Below, one piece after another: positions 1 through 9,608 of a DNA stretch of 64,000 bases. Both the position numbers and the translations under genes were made by a program. Position 1 is the first letter of the stretch. Every line of letters begins with the position of its first letter. The DNA is from Aestuariibaculum suncheonense (GTDB lineage Bacteria; Bacteroidota; Bacteroidia; Flavobacteriales; Flavobacteriaceae): the NCBI RefSeq assembly GCF_014596935.1, contig NZ_JACVXC010000001.1, positions 864,783 through 928,782 of the forward strand, in the 5' to 3' direction. The notes under the pieces were generated by a model. That model was not told the DNA's origin and made no database searches. It was given only the letters and a program-made list of their open reading frames with translations.

Positions 1-455
1 TGTGAAGCGCTTCCGGTGGCTGCTAAATCTTTCCCGATGGTTATCACTTTTCGGTCTACTTTTTGTTGAATAGAGGACACGTCGGCAACAACGGTAACTT
101 CATCTAAACCTTCAGCTTCTTCTTCTAAAAGGATATTTCCTAAATTAATATCGAAACTATTCTTTCCAATAAAAACAGGTTTATTTACGGTTTTATATCC
201 AATGTATTGAATGTTTACAATAAGCTGGCCTTCTTCTATTTTTTCAATTTTAAACGAACCATCTTCTTGAGTAATTCCTCCGGTAACAATGCTGCCGTCA
301 GTAGATTTAATAACAACATTTACATAGGGCAAGGGTTGGTTTAAATTAGCGTCTAAAACGGTACCGAAAATAGTGCCTTTTTTGTCTGTAGATAGTGCAT
401 TAGCTTCCATAGTCGATACGACCACCAGAAAGCATAGTGCTAGTAGTTTTTTCAT
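1..455 (-). CDS. TonB-dependent outer-membrane receptor, N-terminal part (cut by window edge)
   Basis: Only the first ~151 codons are present; the gene continues past position 1. The start is the ATG at 453-455, giving a basic, hydrophobic signal peptide that ends near MEANA. A carboxypeptidase-regulatory-like beta-sandwich follows (GTIFGTVLDANLNQPLPYVN to about residue 100). The start of the plug region reads DEVTVVADVSSIQQKVDRKV, then IGKDLAATGSAS. This arrangement is typical of the outer-membrane beta-barrel/TonB receptor family of Bacteroidota without a SusD partner. Substrate unknown. It is divergent from the CoA-binding gene, with ~90 bp between the starts. Confidence 0.85.
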   Translation of the reverse strand, partial: MKKLLALCFLVVVSTMEANALSTDKKGTIFGTVLDANLNQPLPYVNVVIKSTDGSIVTGGITQEDGSFKIEKIEEGQLIVNIQYIGYKTVNKPVFIGKNSFDINLGNILLEEEAEGLDEVTVVADVSSIQQKVDRKVITIGKDLAATGSAS

Positions 456-548
456 TTTGATTGATTCATGTTTTTGATTGATGTACTAATAAGACGCTTA
501 AATTCAATATCTGTTACTATATTTATTGAAAATTAACAGTTTTATGAT

Positions 549-911
549 ATGAATAAGAAGACTTTGGTGCTTGGCGCCTCTTTAAAATTGGATAGATATT
601 CAAATTATGCCATTCATAAATTGGTAGAGAAAGGTGTTGAAGTGGTTGCTGTTGGAGCTGTGTCTGGAGTTGTGGCAGGTGTAAAAATTGATAGCGAAAT
701 GAAACCTTTTGAAGGGATTCATACGGTGACTTTATATTTAAATCCGACGAATCAAAAGCCGTATTACGATTATATTATTTCTCTTAAACCCAAACGTGTT
801 ATTTTTAACCCTGGCACTGAAAATCCGGAGTTATATAACCTTTTAAATGAAAATGCTATTGATTTTGAAACGGCTTGTTCCTTAGTGTTGCTCTCTACGA
901 ATCAGTATTAA
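549..911 (+). CDS. CoA-binding domain protein
   Basis: 120 residues, the usual length for the single-domain CoA-binding (YccU-like) Rossmann family. The N-terminus [21 protein letters not shown] has the glycine-poor nucleotide-binding strand-turn-helix, and [19 protein letters not shown] matches the conserved NPGTENPE motif of the family. Role in the cell is not established; related domains occur in acyl-CoA synthetases. Its 3' end overlaps the convergent symporter gene by 30 bp (882-911), so the two messages are complementary at their ends. Confidence 0.85.
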   Translation: MNKKTLVLGASLKLDRYSNYAIHKLVEKGVEVVAVGAVSGVVAGVKIDSEMKPFEGIHTVTLYLNPTNQKPYYDYIISLKPKRVIFNPGTENPELYNLLNENAIDFETACSLVLLSTNQY

Positions 912-2330
912 ACCTAAAAACGTAAGTAATCCGTTAATGATTAAAATTTCAAAACCTATTTGGTAGCCATTCAATAAATCTACCGAATATTCATTAATGA
1001 AATAAGAAATTACAGGAGCTATTAACGCAATCAACCAGACGTATTTATCTTTAAGTTGTGTTTTGGTAAAAATACCGAAGGCGAACAAACCAAGCAATGG
1101 TCCGTAAGTGTAACCTGCCGCTTTAAATAATTCCCAAATTACCGAGACATCTTTAAATAGGGCATCAAAAATAATAATCACGACAACTAATAATCCACTA
1201 ATAAAGGCATGAGCTTGTTTTCGGATGCGTTTTCGGTTGGCCTCTGGTTTTTTATCTAATTCAATAATATCGATACAGAACGATGTGGTTAACGAGGTTA
1301 AAGCAGAATCGGCGCTACTGTAAGCCGCTGCAATTAATCCTAAAATGAAGAAAGCAGAGGTAGCAAAGCCTATTTCGGGTAACATGGCAATGGTTGGGAA
1401 CAAATCGTCTTTTCGAGCTGTAATATTATTTTGAATCGCGTATTGCGTTAATAATAGGCCTAAAACCAAAAACAGAATATTCACGAAAATCAAAACAATG
1501 CTGAAGGAAATCATATTCTTTTGAGCTTCTTTAATATTGCGGCAGGTCAGATTTTTTTGCATCATGTCCTGGTCAAGACCGGTCATGGTAATGGTAATGA
1601 ACATGCCCGATAAAAAGCTCTTTATAAAGTATTGGGCGTCATTAATATCATCAAAAAAGAAAACTTTACTTAAAGCATTCGACTTTACATTATTGTAAAT
1701 GTCCGATACACTGTGTAAGTTTAAAGCATTGGCTAAAAAGAAAATGGTGACGATAACCGAAACTAACATAAAAAGTGTTTGAAGCGTATCGGTAAAAATG
1801 ATCGTTTTAATGCCGCCTTTAAAGGTGTAAAGCCAGATGAGTAAAACAGTAATAATTACGGTGATGGAAAACGGAATGCCATATTGATCGAACACTAAGA
1901 GCTGTAAAACTTTGGCAACCAGAAACAATCTGAAAGAGGCGCCGACAATTCTTGAAATTAAAAAAGCAATCGATCCGGTTTTGTAACTCGTATTACCAAA
2001 TCGGTCTCTTAAGTAGGTGTAAATCGAAGTTAAATTCAGTTTGTAATAGATGGGTAGCAAAACATAAGCAATGGCTAGATAACCAAAAAAATAACCGAAC
2101 ACGACCTGTAAATACCCAAATTGCTTGGTTTCAACAGCGCCGGGAACCGAAATAAAAGTTACGCCGGAAAGCGAAGCCCCAATCATACCGAAAGCAACCA
2201 AATACCAGGGAGCCGATTTGTTGGCTTTAAAAAAAGCATCGTTAGAATCTTCTTTCCCGGTGAAATAGGAGATTAAAATTAAAACACCAAAATAAGCTGC
2301 AATTAAGATTAAGATTTGAGTTGCCGACAT
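882..2330 (-). CDS. Sodium:solute symporter (SSS family)
   Basis: 482 residues with about 13 predicted membrane helices across the whole length, the normal size for the SSS family. Recognisable features are the N-terminal helix followed by [23 protein letters not shown] and the conserved helix [23 protein letters not shown] (around residues 335-360), which carries the Na+-coordinating Ser/Asp region. It imports an unknown solute across the inner membrane using the sodium gradient. The substrate cannot be read from sequence, and the neighbours do not help. Monocistronic; convergent overlap with the CoA-binding gene. Confidence 0.9.
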   Translation of the reverse strand: MSATQILILIAAYFGVLILISYFTGKEDSNDAFFKANKSAPWYLVAFGMIGASLSGVTFISVPGAVETKQFGYLQVVFGYFFGYLAIAYVLLPIYYKLNLTSIYTYLRDRFGNTSYKTGSIAFLISRIVGASFRLFLVAKVLQLLVFDQYGIPFSITVIITVLLIWLYTFKGGIKTIIFTDTLQTLFMLVSVIVTIFFLANALNLHSVSDIYNNVKSNALSKVFFFDDINDAQYFIKSFLSGMFITITMTGLDQDMMQKNLTCRNIKEAQKNMISFSIVLIFVNILFLVLGLLLTQYAIQNNITARKDDLFPTIAMLPEIGFATSAFFILGLIAAAYSSADSALTSLTTSFCIDIIELDKKPEANRKRIRKQAHAFISGLLVVVIIIFDALFKDVSVIWELFKAAGYTYGPLLGLFAFGIFTKTQLKDKYVWLIALIAPVISYFINEYSVDLLNGYQIGFEILIINGLLTFLGLILIRREQH

Positions 2331-2445
2331 CTAGTTTTGTTTTAGTGGCCAAAATACAAAATAAGTTTTCAGTCCGAGAAAATGATTTAGTTTTATTATT
2401 TTAAGGATTCATTTTAGGTGTTTTAAAAAACATTAAATTCGTGGT

Positions 2446-3063
2446 ATGGAATTCTCATCAAAATTATTAGAGCGCGCAGTAAACGAAATGTCTCAATTAC
2501 CAGGAATTGGTAAACGAACAGCTTTGCGTTTAGTGTTACACCTGTTAAAACAACCCAAAGAGCAATCAGCAATGTTGGCAGACGCCTTGCAAACCATGCG
2601 CAATGACATCAAGTTCTGTAAGTCGTGTAATAATATTAGTGATTTGGAATTATGCGAAATATGTTCCAATCCTAATCGCGACGAAACCTTGGTTTGTGTT
2701 GTGGAAGATATCAGAGATGTGATGGCGATTGAAAATACAAGTTCGTTTAAAGGCTTGTACCATGTGCTTGGTGGTAAGATTTCACCTATGGATGGCGTGG
2801 GGCCTCATGATCTGAATATTCAATCTTTAGTGAAAAAAGTTGAAGAAGGTAAAATAAAAGAGCTCATCTTTGCGTTAAGTTCTACTATGGAAGGCGACAC
2901 GACTAATTTTTATATTTACAAACAAATACAGAAATATAATATTTTCACATCAACAATAGCCCGTGGGATCTCGGTTGGCGACGAATTAGAATATGCCGAT
3001 GAGATTACTTTGGGACGAAGTATTGTGAATCGAGTCCCTTTTGAGTCATCACTAAAATCCTAA
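2446..3063 (+). CDS. recR: Recombination mediator RecR
   Basis: 205 residues, family length. It contains the helix-hairpin-helix [12 protein letters not shown] (residues ~18-29), a four-cysteine zinc finger [16 protein letters not shown] (~58-73) and a Toprim domain starting [14 protein letters not shown], followed by [16 protein letters not shown]. With RecO and RecF it loads RecA on gapped single-stranded DNA. The start ATG follows a short AT-rich leader. The next gene, a glycosyltransferase, begins about 50 bp downstream and may be cotranscribed. Confidence 0.97.
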   Translation: MEFSSKLLERAVNEMSQLPGIGKRTALRLVLHLLKQPKEQSAMLADALQTMRNDIKFCKSCNNISDLELCEICSNPNRDETLVCVVEDIRDVMAIENTSSFKGLYHVLGGKISPMDGVGPHDLNIQSLVKKVEEGKIKELIFALSSTMEGDTTNFYIYKQIQKYNIFTSTIARGISVGDELEYADEITLGRSIVNRVPFESSLKS

Positions 3064-3118
3064 CTAAAACTAAACAGAAAGTAAATTGCAACCTCCCAAA
3101 AGAAGTATTAATTACCCT

Positions 3119-4219
3119 TTGAAACTCTCAATTGTCATTTTAAATTATAACGTACGCTACTTTTTAGAGCTTTGCTTAAAAAGTGTGCAAGCGGCTATAA
3201 AAGATATTGAGGCAGAAATTATTGTTGTCGACAATGATTCTAAAGACACCAGTTGCCAAATGCTGAAAGAATTATTTCCGAAAGTAAAACTTATTGAAAA
3301 CACAGAGAACTACGGGTTTTCAAAAGGGAATAATATAGGGGTAGCCCAGGCCAAAGGAGAATACATTTGCATTTTAAACCCGGATACCGTAGTCGCAGAG
3401 GATACCTTTGTAAAGCTACTTTCTTTTGCCGATAGTAAGACCGACTTGGGTATTGTAGGTTGTAAATTAATCAATGGCGCTGGTGAGTTTTTACCGGAGA
3501 GTAAGCGTAATGTGCCTTATGTAAAAGTAGCTTTTAAAAAAATGCTTGGTAAGCCAGAATTGTATTACGCGAATCATATCGAAGAAAATGGTATAGGTAA
3601 GACTAAAGTGTTGGTGGGGGCCTTTATGTTGATGAAACGAGATGTGTTTCTTGAGGTCGGCGGATTTGATGAAGACTATTTTATGTATGGTGAAGATATC
3701 GATTTATCGTACAGAATATATAAAGCTGGTTACAGCAACTATTATTATGGAGAAACAACCATATTGCATTATAAAGGAGAAAGTACACTAAGGGATAAGC
3801 ATTATGTCAGACGATTTTACGGTGCCATGCAAATCTTTTATCAGAAACATTTTAAAAAGAATTTAATTTGCGATTTAACGGTGTGGTCGGCAGTAAGGAT
3901 GGCTTATTTTCTTAATACAGCTCCGGTAAAAAATGATAAACAAGTTGGGGCTTATGCGTTCATGTCAACGACAATGAATGAAAGTTTGAAAGCGGTTTTA
4001 CCTAAAGAAGTGGTTTTAAAAAACTGTTTAGAAGCTATTCAGGATACAACAGAAATCATTTTCGATGGAAATTCCTGGAAATATAAAGATATCATCTCAG
4101 CAATCGAGCAAAAAAAGACTTGTAAAGCAGTTACATACAAAATTTTACCTAAAGATAGTTCCTATATAATTGGGAGCGATAATGCCATCTGCAGAGGTGA
4201 AATTATAAATTTAACTTAG
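3119..4219 (+). CDS. Family 2 glycosyltransferase
   Basis: A GT-A fold inverting glycosyltransferase: LKLSIVILNYN at the N-terminus, VVDNDSKDTS as the nucleotide-sugar pocket, LNPDTVV as the metal-binding DxD-like site and GGFDEDYFMYGEDIDLSYR as the catalytic ED region. The open frame has no useful ATG. TTG at 3119 puts the protein start directly at the first beta strand, as in flavobacterial homologues; TTG at 3086 is an alternative adding 11 residues. A ~120-residue C-terminal extension after the GT domain is poorly conserved. It probably transfers a sugar in cell-envelope glycan synthesis; acceptor unknown. Confidence 0.88.
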   Translation: MKLSIVILNYNVRYFLELCLKSVQAAIKDIEAEIIVVDNDSKDTSCQMLKELFPKVKLIENTENYGFSKGNNIGVAQAKGEYICILNPDTVVAEDTFVKLLSFADSKTDLGIVGCKLINGAGEFLPESKRNVPYVKVAFKKMLGKPELYYANHIEENGIGKTKVLVGAFMLMKRDVFLEVGGFDEDYFMYGEDIDLSYRIYKAGYSNYYYGETTILHYKGESTLRDKHYVRRFYGAMQIFYQKHFKKNLICDLTVWSAVRMAYFLNTAPVKNDKQVGAYAFMSTTMNESLKAVLPKEVVLKNCLEAIQDTTEIIFDGNSWKYKDIISAIEQKKTCKAVTYKILPKDSSYIIGSDNAICRGEIINLT

Positions 4220-4305
4220 TTTTAATTGAAAATTATCTAAAAGAATTGATGATTTTTAAGTAATTTTGCAAGCGCAAATTAAAAACTAAGTATTACTTTA
4301 TTGAT

Positions 4306-5634
4306 ATGGCAAAATTCGAACTCAAATTACCTAAAATGGGAGAAAGTGTTGCAGAAGCAACCATTACATCTTGGTTAAAAGAAGTAGGAGATACGATTGA
4401 ACTTGATGAAACCGTCTTAGAAATTGCAACCGATAAAGTAGATAGTGAAGTCCCTAGTGAAGTTGAAGGTGTGCTTATCGAAAAATGTTTCGATGTTAAC
4501 GATGTGGTCCAGGTAGGGCAGGTCGTTGCCATTATCGAAACTGAAGGAGAAGGAACGATTGCAGTAGAAGAAACTTCAGAAATGCCGATAGTTGAAAGTG
4601 AAGAAGAAACTGTTGCTGTTAATGAAGTGGTAGAATCTATTCAGAAAGTAAAAGAAACTTTAGCGCCAGTAGCATCAACCGAAGACAGATTCTATTCGCC
4701 CTTAGTAAAAAATATAGCGAAAGAGGAAGGGATTTCTCAAGAAGAATTAGATGCAATTTCAGGAACAGGGAAGGAAGGTCGCGTAACTAAAAATGATATT
4801 TTAGAATATATAGCGAATAAAGAAAATGGTATGGTTGCGGCTCCAAACGTGGAGATAAAACCAGCGGCACAGCCAAAAGCACCGGAGAAACCAAAAGCTA
4901 CGCCTGCACCTGTAATAAGTAGCGGTGGTGATGAAATTATCGAAATGACGCGTATGGGTAAAATCATTGCGCATCATATGGTGGAGTCTGTACAGACTTC
5001 GGCCCACGTACAAAGTTTCATCGAAGCCGATGTGACTAACATCTGGAACTGGAGGAAGAAAGTAAAAGATAGTTTTATGAAACGTGAAGGTGAAAACTTA
5101 ACCTTTACGCCAATCTTTATGGAAGCTATTGCTAAGGCATTACGGGATTATCCGTTAATGAATATTTCGGTTCAAGGCGATACCATTATAAAGAAAAAGA
5201 ACATCAACTTAGGTATGGCGGCGTCATTACCGGATGGGAACTTAATTGTTCCGGTAATTAAAAATGCCGATCAATTAAATCTGGTTGGTATGACTAAACA
5301 GGTGAATGATTTAGCAACGCGTGCGAGAGCGAATCAATTAAAACCAGACGATATTCAAGGCGGTACCTATACGGTGACCAATGTGGGAACTTTTGGAAGT
5401 GTTATGGGAACCCCAATTATCAATCAGCCTCAAGTTGGTATTTTAGCTTTAGGAGCCATTAGAAAAGTACCAGCGGTTATCGAAACGCCTGAAGGTGATT
5501 TTATAGGGATCCGTTATAAAATGTTCCTATCACACTCTTACGACCACCGTGTGGTAAATGGTGCTTTAGGAGGTGAATTTGTAAAAGCTGTTAAAGATTA
5601 TCTTGAAGCTTGGGATGTGAATAGAGAAATCTGA
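4306..5634 (+). CDS. Dihydrolipoamide acyltransferase (E2) of a 2-oxoacid dehydrogenase complex
   Basis: 442 residues. An N-terminal lipoyl domain has the modified lysine in EIATDKVDSEV (K44). An acidic linker is followed by a peripheral-subunit-binding domain (FYSPLVKNIAKEEGISQEELDAI..GRVTKNDILEYI, ~126-170), then a second Pro/Ala linker and the catalytic domain ending SYDHRVVNGALGGEF (catalytic His ~414). The single lipoyl domain and catalytic sequence resemble branched-chain or 2-oxoglutarate-type E2 more than pyruvate E2, but this is inference. E1 and E3 are not adjacent. A TAATTTTG -7 element lies at 4261-4268. Confidence 0.93.
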   Translation: MAKFELKLPKMGESVAEATITSWLKEVGDTIELDETVLEIATDKVDSEVPSEVEGVLIEKCFDVNDVVQVGQVVAIIETEGEGTIAVEETSEMPIVESEEETVAVNEVVESIQKVKETLAPVASTEDRFYSPLVKNIAKEEGISQEELDAISGTGKEGRVTKNDILEYIANKENGMVAAPNVEIKPAAQPKAPEKPKATPAPVISSGGDEIIEMTRMGKIIAHHMVESVQTSAHVQSFIEADVTNIWNWRKKVKDSFMKREGENLTFTPIFMEAIAKALRDYPLMNISVQGDTIIKKKNINLGMAASLPDGNLIVPVIKNADQLNLVGMTKQVNDLATRARANQLKPDDIQGGTYTVTNVGTFGSVMGTPIINQPQVGILALGAIRKVPAVIETPEGDFIGIRYKMFLSHSYDHRVVNGALGGEFVKAVKDYLEAWDVNREI

Positions 5635-5661
5635 AAAAAAATAGAAACTTCAAATATTATA

Positions 5662-5696
5662 AAAACCAACCTATAAAACGGTTGGTTTTATTTTTT
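5662..5696 (+). terminator. Rho-independent terminator after the E2 gene
   Basis: A 10-bp perfect stem, AAAACCAACC (5662-5671) with GGTTGGTTTT (5680-5689), has an 8-nt loop and a T-rich tail to 5696. It lies 28 bp past the E2 stop codon. Confidence 0.85.
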
Positions 5697-5834
5697 ACGC
5701 TTAGCCAATTTAGTATCTTTACGCCATAGTAAAAGACCTTGAAATAAACTATAGAGGTGTTTAAAATAGAGATTTAGGCGTTATAGGATGTTTTTTAAAT
5801 GTCAAATCTTACTTAAATAAGTAAAAATTAAAGA

Positions 5835-6611
5835 ATGCAACTTAATTTAAACAAGCCCATTTGTTTTTTCGATTTAGAAACAACAGGTGTAAATATTACA
5901 ACCGACAGAATTGTTGAAATTGCCATTTTAAAAGTTCATCCTAACGGAAAGGAAGAAAGCAAACGTTGGTTGGTAAACCCAACGATTCCAATTCCTAAAG
6001 AAGTAACTGCAATTCATGGGATTTCAGATGCCGATGTAGCTGATAAACCAACGTTTAAAGAAATTGCTAAAGAGGTTTATAATCTGATTAAGGATTCCGA
6101 TTTAGGCGGATTTAATTCTAACCGATTCGATATTCCGTTATTAGCAGAAGAAATGTTGCGTGCTGAGGTTGATTTTGATATGAAAAATCGATTAGCGGTC
6201 GATGTGCAAACCATTTTCCATAAAATGGAACAGCGAACCTTAAGTGCTGCTTATAAATTTTACTGCGATAAAAATCTGGAAGATGCGCACACTGCAGAAG
6301 CCGATACTTTAGCGACTTACGAAGTGCTTAAAGCGCAAATAGCCAAGTACGACGAGATAGAAAATGATACCAAGTTTTTGGCAGAGTTTAGTTCAAGAAA
6401 ACAGTTTGCCGATTTCGCAGGATTCATAGCTTATAATAAAGACGGCGAAGAATGTTTTTCCTTCGGAAAGCATAAAGGCAAACTGGTAACTGAAATCTTA
6501 GAGGCAGAACCAGGCTATTTCGGTTGGTTACTTAATGCCGATTTTCCATTGTACACCAAAAAGGTCTTAACTTCAATTAAACTAAGAAGTTTAAACAATA
6601 AACTGGGTTAA
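5835..6611 (+). CDS. 3'-5' exonuclease (DnaQ/epsilon-like)
   Basis: 258 residues. The N-terminal ~170 residues form a DEDD exonuclease domain: CFFDLETTGVN (Exo I, D and E), IHGISDADVADKPTF (Exo II region), NSNRFDIPLL and HTAEADTLATYEVL (Exo III, DEDDh His). The C-terminal part, FSFGKHKGKLVTEILEAEPGYFGWLL, looks like the small DUF3820/exonuclease X-type tail. Probably a proofreading or repair nuclease; whether it serves DNA polymerase III cannot be told. A 200-bp leader separates it from the E2 terminator. Confidence 0.9.
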   Translation: MQLNLNKPICFFDLETTGVNITTDRIVEIAILKVHPNGKEESKRWLVNPTIPIPKEVTAIHGISDADVADKPTFKEIAKEVYNLIKDSDLGGFNSNRFDIPLLAEEMLRAEVDFDMKNRLAVDVQTIFHKMEQRTLSAAYKFYCDKNLEDAHTAEADTLATYEVLKAQIAKYDEIENDTKFLAEFSSRKQFADFAGFIAYNKDGEECFSFGKHKGKLVTEILEAEPGYFGWLLNADFPLYTKKVLTSIKLRSLNNKLG

Positions 6612-6634
6612 TATATTTTCAATCCGTTTAAATT

Positions 6635-7246
6635 ATGAAGATTATTTGCATCGGTAGAAATTATACCGAACACATTAAAGAATTAGAAAACGAAAAACCA
6701 ACCGATCCGGTGGTTTTTTTAAAACCGGATACTTCGATTTTATTGAAGAAACAGCCGTTTTTCATTCCAGACTTTTCAAACGACGTGCATCACGAAGTAG
6801 AAATTCTGGTTAAAATCAATCGTATTGGTAAGCATATCGATAGAAAATTTGCTCATAAATATTACAGTGAAATTGGTTTGGGTATTGACTTTACGGCCCG
6901 CGATGTACAAAACGAATTGAAAGCTAAAGGACTCCCTTGGGAAAAGGCAAAGGCGTTTGATGGTACAGCTGTGATAGGTGAGTGGTTGCCGGTTTCTGAT
7001 TTCGAGGACATTAACGCTGTTGAATTTTCGTTAAAAAAGAACGAAAAAATTGTACAATTGGGAAATACCAGCCACATGCTTTGGAAAATTGATGAATTAA
7101 TAGAATATGTTTCGAAATATTTCACTTTAAAGATTGGAGATATTATATTTACAGGAACTCCATCTGGCGTTGAAAAAGTGAATGCAAACGATAAGCTTAA
7201 GGGCTATATAGGAGATAAAGAAATGTTTTCAATAACAGTAAAATAA
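6635..7246 (+). CDS. Fumarylacetoacetate hydrolase (FAH) family protein
   Basis: 203 residues, the length of the short YcgM/FAHD1-like group. It has MKIICIGRNYTEHIKELEN, FLKPDTSILL, metal ligands in HHEVEILVKINRIG, GIDFTARDVQ and GDIIFTGTPSGV. These residues predict a Mg2+-dependent hydrolase or decarboxylase acting on acylpyruvate or oxaloacetate; the exact substrate is unknown. Its stop codon directly abuts the Hpt start, so the exonuclease-FAH-Hpt-cinA run is probably one transcript. Confidence 0.92.
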   Translation: MKIICIGRNYTEHIKELENEKPTDPVVFLKPDTSILLKKQPFFIPDFSNDVHHEVEILVKINRIGKHIDRKFAHKYYSEIGLGIDFTARDVQNELKAKGLPWEKAKAFDGTAVIGEWLPVSDFEDINAVEFSLKKNEKIVQLGNTSHMLWKIDELIEYVSKYFTLKIGDIIFTGTPSGVEKVNANDKLKGYIGDKEMFSITVK

Positions 7247-7588
7247 ATGGAACAACATTACAAATTAGATAGAGTACGCGAATTAGCAGATAACGACGAG
7301 GATTTTATTAAAACCTTGGCAGAAGCCTTTTTAGAAGAAGTGCCGGAAGATGCCGAGCGTTTAAAAAAGGCTGTCGCTGAAAAAGATTATGAAACTGCTT
7401 ATCAGGCCGCTCATAAAATGAAACCAACGGTAGACTTATTCGAATTAGGGGTTTTAGATACCTTAATAGAAGTACAGGACTGGGGCAAGTTCACTAAAAC
7501 CGATTTAGATATAACAAATCAGTTAGAGGTAGTTATCACTGCAGTAGAAAACGCCGTAGCAGAAATAAAATCAGACTTTAATATATAG
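7247..7588 (+). CDS. Hpt (histidine phosphotransfer) domain protein
   Basis: 113 residues, all alpha-helical by composition. The phosphoacceptor motif is in YQAAHKMKPTVDLF (His ~54), the standard HxxK-P/S pattern of Hpt four-helix bundles. It is a single-domain protein that would pass phosphate between a hybrid sensor kinase and a response regulator. No kinase or regulator is encoded nearby, so it is an orphan. Its start immediately follows the FAH gene stop and it ends 8 bp before cinA. Confidence 0.85.
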   Translation: MEQHYKLDRVRELADNDEDFIKTLAEAFLEEVPEDAERLKKAVAEKDYETAYQAAHKMKPTVDLFELGVLDTLIEVQDWGKFTKTDLDITNQLEVVITAVENAVAEIKSDFNI

Positions 7589-7596
7589 AGAATTAC

Positions 7597-8847
7597 ATGT
7601 TAGCCGAAATCATCACCATAGGAGACGAACTTCTAATCGGTCAAGTTATTGATACCAATTCTGCGTTTATTGCAAAGCAACTCAATAAAATAGGGGTGTC
7701 GGTGTATCAAATAACTTCGGTTCAGGATGATAAGGAACATATTTTAAAAGCATTAAAGGATGCAGAGTCTAATGTGGATGTCGTGATTCTTACCGGAGGA
7801 TTAGGGCCGACAAAAGACGATATCACTAAAAAAACGATTGCCGAATATTTCGGAGATACTTTAGTTAGAAGCGAAGCGGTTTTAAAAAATATTGAAGCCA
7901 TTTGGAGCGGACATGTTAGCGGACTTTTGCTTCAGGTGAATAAAGATCAGGCTTTGGTGCCGTCTAAAGCTAAGGTGCTCATGAACCGTTTAGGAACAGC
8001 ACCAGGTATGTGGATGGAAAAGGGAGATAAGACCTTTATATCGCTTCCAGGTGTGCCACACGAGATGCAGGCCTTGGTTGAAAACGACGTTATTCCAAAA
8101 GTTAAAGGCAAATACAACTGTCCGTTTATCTTACATAAAACCTTACTGGTATATGGTTTAGGGGAAAGTGCCTTAGCCGAACGTATTGAAGCTTGGGAAG
8201 ATGCTTTGCCTAAATACATTAAATTAGCATATTTGCCGAGTTTGGGAAAAATGCGTTTGCGTTTATCGGCAAAGGGTTTCGATGAAACCGAATTACGTAA
8301 AAATGTCGATGCCGAAATCACAAAGGTGATTCCTTTAATTCAAGATGAATTCTTTGGATTAGAGGATGAAGAAGGATCAGTAGAAGTGGTTATTGCGAAA
8401 AAGCTAACTGCTTTAGGTAAAACTTTAGCTATGGCCGAAAGTTGTACAGGAGGAAAGATAGCCGAACAATTCACATCGCATCCGGGAGCGTCTTCGTATT
8501 TTAAAGGCGGTGTGGTAACGTATTCAACACAATCAAAAATCAATATTTTAGGAATTTCAAAAGACCTTGTAGAAGAATATTCTGTAGTAAGTAAGGAGGT
8601 TGTAGAGGCGATGGCAAAAAATGCCTTGGAACTATTTCAATCAGACTTTGCGGTGGCAACAACCGGTAATGCCGGACCTAGTAAAGGCGATTCTGACGCC
8701 GAAATAGGAACCGTTCATATTGCTATTGCTACAAAAAATGAGGTCTATTCAGAAAAATTTATGCTCGGTAATCAGCGTATAAAAGTTATAGATAAAGCCG
8801 TAAATAAGGCTTTGGAAATGGTATTGAAAGAAATTTTTAAAAATTGA
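7597..8847 (+). CDS. cinA: CinA-like nicotinamide-nucleotide amidase
   Basis: 416 residues with two domains. The N-terminal MoCF/COG1058 pyrophosphatase-type domain has LAEIITIGDELLIGQ.., VILTGGLGPTKDDITKK and SLPGVPHEM. The C-terminal PncC amidase domain (~250-416) has MAESCTGGKIAEQFTSHPGASSYFKGG and ATTGNAGPSKG. The family deamidates nicotinamide mononucleotide in NAD recycling and has a separate ADP-ribose/FAD-like pyrophosphatase activity. Last gene of the exonuclease-FAH-Hpt run. Confidence 0.95.
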   Translation: MLAEIITIGDELLIGQVIDTNSAFIAKQLNKIGVSVYQITSVQDDKEHILKALKDAESNVDVVILTGGLGPTKDDITKKTIAEYFGDTLVRSEAVLKNIEAIWSGHVSGLLLQVNKDQALVPSKAKVLMNRLGTAPGMWMEKGDKTFISLPGVPHEMQALVENDVIPKVKGKYNCPFILHKTLLVYGLGESALAERIEAWEDALPKYIKLAYLPSLGKMRLRLSAKGFDETELRKNVDAEITKVIPLIQDEFFGLEDEEGSVEVVIAKKLTALGKTLAMAESCTGGKIAEQFTSHPGASSYFKGGVVTYSTQSKINILGISKDLVEEYSVVSKEVVEAMAKNALELFQSDFAVATTGNAGPSKGDSDAEIGTVHIAIATKNEVYSEKFMLGNQRIKVIDKAVNKALEMVLKEIFKN

Positions 8848-8858
8848 TTAAAATTAAG

Positions 8859-8888
8859 TTGTTACAAATGAAAGAATTTGTATATTTG
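8859..8888 (+). promoter_or_regulatory. Consensus Bacteroidota promoter of the L28 operon
   Basis: TTG at 8859-8861, a 19-nt spacer and TATATTTG at 8881-8888 match the Bacteroidota -33/-7 pattern (TTG and TAnnTTTG) exactly. The transcript would start about 45 bp before rpmB. Confidence 0.8.
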
Positions 8889-8932
8889 CACCTCGATTTT
8901 AAACAACAAAGAATTTTTAAAGTTATATAATA

Positions 8933-9169
8933 ATGTCAAGAGTTTGTGAACTAACAGGAAAGAAGGCAATGGTTGGAAACAACGTGTCTCATGCTATGAA
9001 TAAAACTAAACGCAAATTTAATGCGAATTTAGTTAAGAAACGTTTTTACATTCCAGAAGAAGACAACTGGATAACTTTAAAGGTTTCTACATCTGCATTA
9101 AAGACTATCAATAAAATTGGTATTTCTGCAGCATTAAAAGAGGCAAAGTCTAAAGGATTTTTAAAATAA
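8933..9169 (+). CDS. rpmB: 50S ribosomal protein L28
   Basis: 78 residues, with the family signature CELTGKKAMVGNNVSHAMNKTKRKFNANL and the basic C-terminal half. It is a structural component of the large ribosomal subunit. First gene of rpmB-rpmG-DUF4295, a gene order conserved in Bacteroidota, behind a consensus promoter. Confidence 0.98.
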   Translation: MSRVCELTGKKAMVGNNVSHAMNKTKRKFNANLVKKRFYIPEEDNWITLKVSTSALKTINKIGISAALKEAKSKGFLK

Positions 9170-9195
9170 TAAGCCACATTTAATACGATAGAAAA

Positions 9196-9378
9196 ATGGC
9201 AAAGAAAGGTAATAGAATACAGGTAATTTTAGAGTGTACTGAGCACAAAGAGTCTGGACAACCAGGAACTTCAAGATACATTACTACAAAAAATAAAAAG
9301 AATACGCCAGATAGAATGGAGATTAAGAAATTTAATCCTATCCTTAAGCGTATGACTGTTCACAAAGAAATAAAATAA
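9196..9378 (+). CDS. rpmG: 50S ribosomal protein L33 (cysteine-poor form)
   Basis: 60 residues: [18 protein letters not shown]..., [24 protein letters not shown]. It keeps only one cysteine (in ECTEHK), so it is the zinc-free form and not the four-cysteine form. It sits 26 bp after rpmB and 9 bp before the DUF4295 gene, in one operon. Confidence 0.97.
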   Translation: MAKKGNRIQVILECTEHKESGQPGTSRYITTKNKKNTPDRMEIKKFNPILKRMTVHKEIK

Positions 9379-9387
9379 TAATTAGTC

Positions 9388-9540
9388 ATGGCAAAGAAAA
9401 CAGTAGCATCGTTACAAACGTCTTCTAAAAGATTAACAAAAGCGATTAAAATGGTTAAGTCACCAAAAACTGGTGCTTATATGTTTGTTGAGTCTATCAT
9501 GGCTCCTGAATTAGTTGATGATTACTTCAAACAAAAGTAA
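9388..9540 (+). CDS. DUF4295 small basic protein
   Basis: 50 residues, starting MAKKTVASLQTSSKRLTKAI and ending ELVDDYFKQK. It is lysine-rich and has no transmembrane segment. The family is found almost only in Bacteroidota, directly downstream of rpmB and rpmG, which suggests a ribosome-associated role (inference). A strong terminator follows 24 bp after the stop. Confidence 0.93.
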   Translation: MAKKTVASLQTSSKRLTKAIKMVKSPKTGAYMFVESIMAPELVDDYFKQK

Positions 9541-9564
9541 AAACAAACTTTTTTAAGATATACA

Positions 9565-9596
9565 AAGCTGCTTTCATTTCGAAAGCAGCTTTTTTA
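9565..9596 (+). terminator. Terminator of the L28/L33 operon
   Basis: A perfect 11-bp stem, AAGCTGCTTTC (9565-9575) with GAAAGCAGCTT (9581-9591), has a 5-nt loop and a run of T after it. Confidence 0.92.
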
Positions 9597-9600
9597 TATT

Positions 9601-9608
9601 TATATTTG
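9601..9608 (+). promoter_or_regulatory. Candidate -7 element upstream of ftsY
   Basis: TATATTTG matches TAnnTTTG and lies about 127 bp before the ftsY start, just past the preceding terminator. No clear TTG at the expected distance was seen. Confidence 0.4.
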
